Assembly (NCBI GenBank): GCA_032622095.1
Contig: CP136066.1
Span: 9,509,784-9,573,783, forward strand
Source of the DNA: Siphonodentalium dalli
Taxonomy: Eukaryota > Mollusca > Scaphopoda > Gadilida > Siphonodentaliidae
Direction: 5' to 3'
DNA: 64,000 nucleotides
Shown: positions 56,247-64,000 of the stretch, piece by piece
Layout: each line of letters starts with the position of its first letter
How positions within the stretch are numbered: the first letter of the stretch is position 1
Translations under genes and position numbers: made by a program
The notes under the pieces: model-generated
What the model saw: only the letters and a program-made list of their open reading frames with translations
What the model was told of the DNA's origin: nothing
Databases searched by the model: none

Positions 56247-57390
56247 GTACTCTTGGGCTCCAAATAAACATGCATGCACTTTTATTATTTTTCTTGAGAA
56301 ATCCCCCTCAGTGCTTATTTGGGTCTGCACGTTTATTAATATTTTGAAGCTATGAAAATTTAAATCAGCACAAATTCAAGATTTCTATATGATTCTGATG
56401 TAAAAATGATGGGCTTTACTTTTGCATGTACTCTTGAGTGCCTAATAAAAGTACAGGGTGGAATAATAGTACAGGTTGGAATAAACGTACAGACTGGAAA
56501 TATTAGTACCATACATCCCAACAAAACGCACCATCTGACTGGTTTACTGATGCCATGTGACAGAAATAGTTTCGATGGATAGCCAGGTCTGTGAATCTAC
56601 AGTGTGCTGATCACTGTCAACAATCAGAGTTCATTTATCTATGAATAACACAATTTAAGATTGGTGAATTATTTCTTTTGGTTAATTTAATAAACGTACA
56701 GGACCAAATAACGATCGTACAGGTGGGAATTTTACCTCAATTTTAATAATCGTACATGTATATATGTTTATTAGGCACTCAAGAGTACATATTCAAGTAC
56801 CCCCGCTGGACAAAACAAGTGTCCACTGCCACCGCGGTGTACTTGCCGTTCGGCCCGCGGTGTCACTTTGTGTAACTGCGGTTGAGCACCGCGGTCGAAC
56901 GGCAAGTACACTGCGGCCGAACGGCAAATACACCGCGGTCAAACGGCAAGTACACCGCGGTCGAACGGCAAGTACACCGCGGCCGAACGGCAAGTACACC
57001 GTGGCCTAACGGCAAGTACACCACGGCCGAACGGCAAGTACACTGCGGCCGAATGGCAAGTACACTGCGGCCGAACTGCAGTCAGCCGGTGGAGCCGCGG
57101 TGTAGTTGCAGTTCGGCCGCGGTGGCAGCGCAAACCGCACCGCGGTTAAGTGGACACTTGTTTTGTCCAGCGGGGTATGTGGCAAACCAAAACACCACAT
57201 GATACATACATGTACCTGTACTACTAGTACATGTTGACTCGTATACTTGAACCTGATATAAAAATTATTTGGTTAACCACAGCTGATGTTTTGCTCAGAG
57301 TTCCCCCTGCACTATTATTTGGCTCCGTACTTTTATTAACTTTCAATGGAATTTCCCTCCCTGCACTTTTATTTGGAGCCCGAGAGTATG
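56247..57390. repeat. Nested fold-backs S1 and S2
   Basis: Outer arms GTACTCTTGGGCTCCAAATA (56247) and TATTTGGAGCCCGAGAGTAT (57371-57390). Inner arms GTACTCTTGAGTGCCTAATA (56428) and TATTAGGCACTCAAGAGTAC at 56769-56788. G2 lies between the two right arms. Confidence 0.6.
56798..57177. mobile_element. CCGCGG-rich TIR element G2
   Basis: Inverted ends CCCCGCTGGACAAAACAAGT / ACTTGTTTTGTCCAGCGGGG with TA on both sides. About eight 22-bp units AACGGCAAGTACACCGCGGC; better preserved than G1. Confidence 0.78.
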
Positions 57391-57394
57391 TAGT

Positions 57395-58120
57395 GAGGTG
57401 TGAAGTTACTGCCATCACCATGCTGATTACACAATTAATAGCGCCTTGCTAATCATCTCCACTCAACCTTTCGGTGTTGAGTGGGCCACCGTGAATCACT
57501 CTCCCAAAAACATCCCCACGGTGTTGAGTGTTTTCCTTATCATCGCACACGCTTTCTGTACTGCATGTGAAAAATTGAAAATCATCTAGAATAACCTAAA
57601 AACAAATTGCTGATGTGTGTGACACTTTTTTTTCCAGAGGCCTCTGAGCAGTGAGCGGGTGCCCAACATTATTTTACTTCACCTAATTTCGTTGTACAAT
57701 ATTTCAATTGTAGCGTAGGGCCTAAAATTCTTCATTTTATCTTTCAACAATTTGAAAGAATTATCTTCTAACAAAACTATTAAATCACCTATGATCTGGA
57801 TATCTAAACCAGAATGGTGGAGCTTAGTTTGTTGTTTTTGTTCTCTCGTGGGGAAAACGCTAACTGCGATCATGAAATGAAACTATACCGATGACCTTGA
57901 CATTGAATATTCTACAAAACCTTCACCTTTGAGTTCTATCAAAAGAAGAACCACAAGACAAATCTGATTAGAAGCCTAAAATTTAAAGGTGTTTGGTTTT
58001 CCCCGGTTTATGGTGGATCAAAATAGATCGGTAAGACCACACTTTAAATTCACTTCTGTATCTGTATCTGTATGTGGTTTCAGTGCAGGATCCTGTCGGA
58101 TGTATTAGCACACGGGATGA
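57395..58120. other. No gene or clear repeat seen
   Basis: AT-rich sequence. Two ACGGTG-type segments around ACTCAACCTTTCGGTGTTGA at about 57460-57530 form a weak inverted pair. Confidence 0.45.
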
Positions 58121-58122
58121 GA

Positions 58123-58533
58123 CTATGACGTGGTGTTAGACGTTGTTTCGTCCTCTGATGGAAGTAGAGAGCGCATAGAATCCTCTTCAAGATGGTTCCA
58201 GTCAAGAATAGTCCGTGGAAAGTAGGAATTTCGGAATTCTGCACGATCGGCCTTAATAATTTCGTATGGTTTAGAGTTTATACACTCTAGGCTTTGCACA
58301 AAGTTATTTGCAGTGAAGCCGTCGATTTTTTTGGCCTTGATTTTTCTCCCACTTTGATGTTTAGGTCTCAAGAGTCCTTTGGTGTTGATAGCTGGGACCA
58401 GTCCATCCACTATCTTGCCAAACAATATGGACATTATACATGCATATGCCACAGGCAGAGTTATCCGAATTAGAAATTTAGAAAAAATCGGATCCAGACT
58501 TTTCCCCATGAAGCATGAAAAAATAAAGAGCAT
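58123..58533 (-). pseudogene. LINE relic: C-terminal end of a reverse-transcriptase ORF
   Basis: The minus frame reads ...LFGKIVDGLVPAINTKGLL, then FVQSLECINSKPYEI and RNSYFPRTILDWNHLEED before TAA. A 'LxKIVxGLVxI' block followed by 'RNSYFPRTIxDWNxL' is the usual C-terminal tail of non-LTR retrotransposon polymerases in animals. No catalytic part lies upstream within the window: the frame closes near 58533 and tandem repeats follow, so this is a 5'-truncated copy. From family pattern, not a search. Confidence 0.7.
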
Positions 58534-58665
58534 TTCTGTCTCCTGATATGATGGGAATAAAGAGCGTTTTTGTCATCTTGTCCCCGATATGGTGAAAATA
58601 AAGAGGGTTTATTGTCATTCTGTACCCGATATGGTGAAAATAAAGAACGCGTGTCTCGATTATTT
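58520..58665. repeat. About 53-bp tandem repeat, 3 copies
   Basis: Unit has GATATGGTGAAAATAAAGAG, CGTTTTTGTCATCTTGTCCC. The AATAAAGAGCGTT core is also in the 117-bp repeat at 39.4 kb. Confidence 0.8.
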
Positions 58666-58689
58666 ACGAAAATTGAAACCAGCTGGAAC

Positions 58690-59205
58690 ATGATGTGGCT
58701 ATAACAAGTTTTTAAAGTACCGGTATAACAGATTTCTTGTTTTATCTGCGTGTGAATTTACTCATGAGCACATAGGCCTACCGGTACGCACTTATAATAA
58801 ATTGTAATTATATATATAATTGAGATGTTGTACGGAACATTTTATATGCCTCCTAATTTGGGAGTTTAATTATCTAACTGACGTACCGGTACGTAGGCCT
58901 ACCATTATATGAAGGAGTTGTGAAATGGTTTTATATACATCCTTGAAATATTTTATCAAAATTTCACAAATTTATTTGACAAAATTCACCATTTTCACAT
59001 TTCATGATACCTTTTTATGTGTACTATGTTGTTTACAATGGGTTAATTAATGCACCTATTCCTGATAAGAAACATTGTGTTGAAATCATAAGTCACTGGA
59101 CTACGTATCTGGTCATGACCGATGTCTGTATTTTAGAGCTACGTGGATCCTATCACTGCCTGTGCTGTACGTTACAGTGTTATGTTCACAAACAATGGTT
59201 TTAAC
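58690..59205. other. No gene or clear repeat seen
   Basis: AT-rich sequence with TACCGGTACG-like short repeats at about 58780 and 58882. Confidence 0.5.
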
Positions 59206-59216
59206 ATGCGGACTCT

Positions 59217-59822
59217 TGATACATCACCACCACCACCATCATCCATCCATCATGATCATCATAATCACCATCATCACCATCATCATCATCATCAGCATCA
59301 TCGTCGTCGTCATCACCACCATCACCCACCACCAGCATCATCCACCATCAGCATCATCCATCATCGGCATCATCATCATGATCACCACCATCATCATTAT
59401 CACCATCATCACCATCATCATCAGCAGCAGCAGCATCATCGTCGTCGTCATCATCACCACCATCATCAGCATCATCCACCATCAGCATCACTACCACCAT
59501 CATCATCATCATCATCATCATCACCACCACCATCATCATCGTCCATCATCGGCATCACCACCATCACCATCATCAGCAGCAGCAGCAGCACAACCACCAC
59601 CATAAGCATCACCATCATCAGCATCGAGCATAATCATCATAATCATCACCATCATCATCATTATCATCAGCAGTACCACCACCACCATCAGCATCATCAT
59701 CATCCATCACCGGCATCACCATCATAATCATCATCATCATCACCACCACCATCATTCATCCATCATCATCATCATCATCATCAGCATCGATCATCATCCA
59801 CCATCATCATCATCATCAATAT
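59217..59822. repeat. CAT/CAC trinucleotide microsatellite, about 600 bp
   Basis: Interrupted (CAT)n, (CAC)n with CAG and CGT units, strictly pyrimidine-biased. It produces open frames rich in His/Ser on the plus strand and Asp/Met on the minus strand; these are not treated as genes. Confidence 0.95.
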
Positions 59823-60041
59823 CACGGAACAAGTCTTGTGACTTTTAGTTCCATTAGAACTGGTGGTATTTGGAGTTTTTGGTCGTGGCCTCTAGTCATA
59901 TTAGATAAAATTTTCTGGGAAAAAACATGCTTGGCTCAACGTTATAGCATCCATTTAGAATCTTATATACCTCTATGGGGTCAACCGGAATCTCATGAAT
60001 TTCAGGTTTAGTCTTATTCATCGTTCTTTGTGTGACTCTTG

Positions 60042-60457
60042 TCTTAAAGGTCCTCAATCCGATCAGACGCTCCTAAATTACCATTTCTTTGACTTCTGGG
60101 GTAAAAAATATTTTCGAAGAACCCACCCATCAAAGTTCAGAGTGATCAGATATCGATTTTTGAAGTTTGTTATTTCTCGAGATGTGTAATAATATGTGAC
60201 CCAGAAACGTGTGGTCAAACGGAGGGTCTCGGACAAAATTGCGGATGAAGATGGATCACTCTAAAATCAAGTGGTAATACGGTCAAATTTCGTGATACTT
60301 TAGTGATAATACGGCCATATTTAGTTGAACAAAATGTTGATGAATAACAAGTTTTGGGAAATTTTATAACATTATAGTTGACAGTGGTTAGCATTATTTT
60401 GGTGTTGTATCGTGATGGTATGGGGACCGATTGATCGGATTGAGTACCTTTAATTGT
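60042..60457. mobile_element. MITE M2
   Basis: Inverted ends TTAAAGGTCCTCAATCCGAT / ATCGGATTGAGTACCTTTAA. Related to M1 in reverse orientation. Confidence 0.7.
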
Positions 60458-60535
60458 GGAACTAACTTTGTCACCATTCGTTGAATTCTTTCAAGTGTTA
60501 TATACTTTGGTACTTCAGGTATGGGTTCCAAATTG

Positions 60536-63500
60536 TGTTACTACCACCATGGAGTGATATCTACCATGCATGCGCATGATACTATACCACGATACATGTT
60601 ACACTTGTTACTACCACCATGGAGTGATATCTACCATGCATGCGCATGATACTATACCACGATACATGTTACACTTGTTACTACCACCATGGAGTGATAT
60701 CTACCATGCATGAGCATGATACTATACCACGATACATGTTACACTTGTTACTACCACCATGGAGTGATATCTACCATGCATGAGCATGATACTATACCAC
60801 GATACATGTTACACTTGTTACTACCACCATGGAGTGATATCTACCATGCATGAGCATGATACTATACCACGATACATGTTACACTTGTTACTACCACCAT
60901 GGAGTGATATCTACCATGCATGAGCATGATACTATACCACGATACATGTTACACTTGTTACTACCACCATGGAGTGATATCTACCATGCATGAGCATGAT
61001 ACTATACCACGATACATGTTACACTTGTTACTACCACCATGGAGTGATATCTACCATGCATGAGCATGATACTATACCACGATACATGTTACACTTGTTA
61101 CTACCACCATGGAGTGATATCTACCATGCATGAGCATGATACTATACCACGATACATGTTACACTTGTTACTACCACCATGGAGTGATATCTACCATGCA
61201 TGAGCATGATACTATACCACGATACATGTTACACTTGTTACTACCATATGGTACTACCACGGTAAAGTAATATTTAGTACTATTGTACTACAATGCAGTG
61301 GAACTGTACTATAGGGCACTCTACCATGGTACTATGGAGTGATATCTACCATGCATGCGCATGATACTATACCACGATACATGGCACTGTACTATGGTGG
61401 TGTACCATGTTACACTTGTTACTACCACTATGGAGTGATATCTACCATGCATGCGCATGATACTATACCACGATACATGTTACACGTGTTACTACCACCA
61501 TGGAGTGATATCTACCATGCATGCGCATACTATACCACGATATATGTTACACTTGTTACTACCACCATGAAGTGATATCTACCATGCATGCGCATGATAC
61601 TATACCACGATACATGTTACACGTGTTACTACCACCATGGAGTGATATCTACCATGCATGCGCATGATACTATACCACGATACATGTTACACTTGTTACT
61701 ACCACCATGGAGTGATATCTACCATGCATGAGCATGATACTATACCACGATACATGTTACACTTGTTACTACCACCATGGAGTGATATCTACCATGCATG
61801 AGCATGATACTATACCACGATACATGTTACACTTGTTACTACCACCATGGAGTGATATCTACCATGCATGAGCATGATACTATACCACGATACATGTTAC
61901 ACTTGTTACTACCACCATGGAGTGATATCTACCATGCATGAGCATGATACTATACCACGATACATGTTACACTTGTTACTACCACCATGGAGTGATATCT
62001 ACCATGCATGAGCATGATACTATACCACGATACATGTTACACTTGTTACTACCACCATGGAGTGATATCTACCATGCATGAGCATGATACTATACCACGA
62101 TACATGTTACACTTGTTACTACCACCATGGAGTGATATCTACCATGCATGAGCATGATACTATACCACGATACATGTTACACTTGTTACTACCATATGGT
62201 ACTACCACGGTAAAGTAATATTTAGTACTATTGTACTACAATGCAGTGGAACTGTACTATAGGGCACTCTACCATGGTACTATGGAGTGATATCTACCAT
62301 GCATGCGCATGGTACTATACCACGATACATGGCACTGTACTATGGTGGTGTACCATGTTACACTTGTTACTACCACTATGGAGTGATATCTACCATGCAT
62401 GCGCATGATACTATACCACGATACATGTTACACGTGTTACTACCACCATGGAGTGATATCTACCATGCATGCGCATGATACTATACCACGATACATGTTA
62501 CACTTGTTACTACCACCATGGAGTGATATCTACCATGCATGCGCATGATACTATACCACGATACATGTTACACTTGTTACTACCACCATGGAGTGATATC
62601 TACCATGCATGCGCATACTATACCACGATACATGTTACACTTGTTACTACCACCATGAAGTGATATCTACCATGCATGCGCATGATACTATACCACGATA
62701 TATGTTACACTTGTTACTACCACCATGAAGTGATATCTACCATGCATGCGCATGATACTATACCACGATACATGTTACACTTGTTACTACCACCATGGAG
62801 TGATATCTACCATGCATGCGCATGATACTATACCACGATACATGTTACACTTGTTACTACCACCATGGAGTGATATCTACCATGCATGAGCATGATACTA
62901 TACCACGATATATGTTACACTTGTTACTACCACCATGAAGTGATATCTACCATGCATGAGCATGATACTATACCACGATACATGTTACACTTGTTACTAC
63001 CACCATGGAGTGATATCTACCATGCATGCGCATACTATACCACGATACATGTTACACTTGTTACTACCACCATGGAGTGATATCTACCATGCATGCGCAT
63101 ACTATACCACGATACATATTACACTTGTTACTACCACCATGGAGTGATATCTACCATGCATGCGCATACTATACCACGATATATGTTACACTTGTTACTA
63201 CCACTATGGAGTGATATCTACCATGCATGCGCATGATACTATACCACGATACATGTTACACTTGTTACTACCACCTTGGAGTGCTATCTACCATGCATGC
63301 GCATGATACTATACCACGATACTTGTTACACTTGTTACTACCACCATGGAGTGATATCTACCATGCATGCGCATACTATACCACGATACATGTTACACTT
63401 GTTACTACCACCATGGAGTGATATCTACCATGCATGCGCATACTATACCACGATACATGTTACACTTGTTACTACCACCATGGAGTGATATCTACCATGC

Positions 63501-64000
63501 ATGCGCATACTATACCACGATACATGTTACACTTGTTACTACCACTATGGAGTGATATCTACCATGCATGCGCATGATACTATACCACGATACATGTTAC
63601 ACTTGTTACTACCACCATGGAGTGCTATCTACCATGCATGCGCATGATACTATACCACGATACATGTTACTACCACCATGGAGTGATATCTACCATGCAT
63701 GAGCATGATACTATACCACGATACATGTTACACTTGTTACTACCACCATGGAGTGATATCTACCATGCATGCGCATACTATACCACGATACATGTTACAC
63801 TTGTTACTACCACCATGGAGTGATATCTACCATGCATGCGCATACTATACCACGATATATGTTACACTTGTTACTACCACCATGGAGTGATATCTACCAT
63901 GCATGCGCATGATACTATACCACGATACATGTTACACTTGTTACTACCACCATGGAGTGATATCTACCATGCATGCGCATGATACTATACCACGATACAT
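60536..64000. repeat. 70-bp satellite with 948-bp higher-order repeat, runs off the window
   Basis: Unit TTACTACCACCATGGAGTGA, TATCTACCATGCATGCGCAT, GATACTATACCACGATACAT, GTTACACTTG; 67-bp forms lack GAT. An irregular segment (TACCATATGGTACTACCACG, TACTATAGGGCACTCTACC) occurs at 61241 and 62189. Nearly 50 units are in view. Confidence 0.96.

Noticed and set aside
56764-57202. Overlapping Thr/Arg/Pro-rich frames on both strands
   Set aside because: They are the 22-bp CCGCGG units of element G2 (and G1 at 55.1-55.5 kb).
59143-59727. 194-codon His/Ser-rich open frame
   Set aside because: Pure CAT/CAC microsatellite. Several frames and the opposite strand are open too.

Overview
The window is animal nuclear DNA. 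It holds one convincing protein-coding gene, split by long introns, in a very repeat-dense background. The repeats resemble those familiar from molluscs: HINE/pearl-like elements with tandem cores and CGGACGGA tracts, plus many TTAA-flanked MITEs. A bivalve or gastropod is therefore my best guess, but this is an inference. Nothing bacterial or viral was recognised.

The gene is a FAM50/XAP5-family homologue (spliceosome-associated nuclear protein) on the minus strand. Its five coding exons are 52429-52237, 40826-40687, 36563-36419, 30700-30631 and 22514-22004. All eight splice sites are canonical, the phases agree, and together they encode 352 residues. The 1,059-nt CDS is spread over 30.4 kb. 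Intron 1 (11.4 kb) carries a 9.1-kb array of a 29-33-bp satellite and a second array of 36-40-bp units. Introns 2-4 are packed with MITEs, HINE-like elements and minisatellites. MITE ends lie 24 nt upstream of exon 2 and 37 nt upstream of exon 3. A duplicated copy of the exon-5 acceptor is interrupted by a small MITE, and the first AATAAA after the stop codon lies inside a MITE.

Layout: 0-10 kb is dominated by a palindromic MITE family (A) and TTAA-flanked families (B, C, D, E), often nested, plus a 44-bp minisatellite grown inside another MITE. 10-22 kb has a second 44-bp array, shorter minisatellites, HINE-like elements and a hAT-like element. 22-52.4 kb is the FAM50 transcription unit. 52.5-60 kb has a HINE-like element just upstream of the start codon, two CCGCGG-rich TIR elements, a LINE relic and a long CAT/CAC microsatellite. 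60.5-64 kb is a 70-bp satellite with a 948-bp higher-order period that runs off the window.

The main non-gene theme is a set of TTAA-flanked families that share the terminus TTAACCCTTT (piggyBac-like by target site and end sequence). Three of them also share the same near-perfect 68-bp internal palindrome although the rest of each element differs. Two paralogous empty sites inside the window support precise insertion at TTAA.
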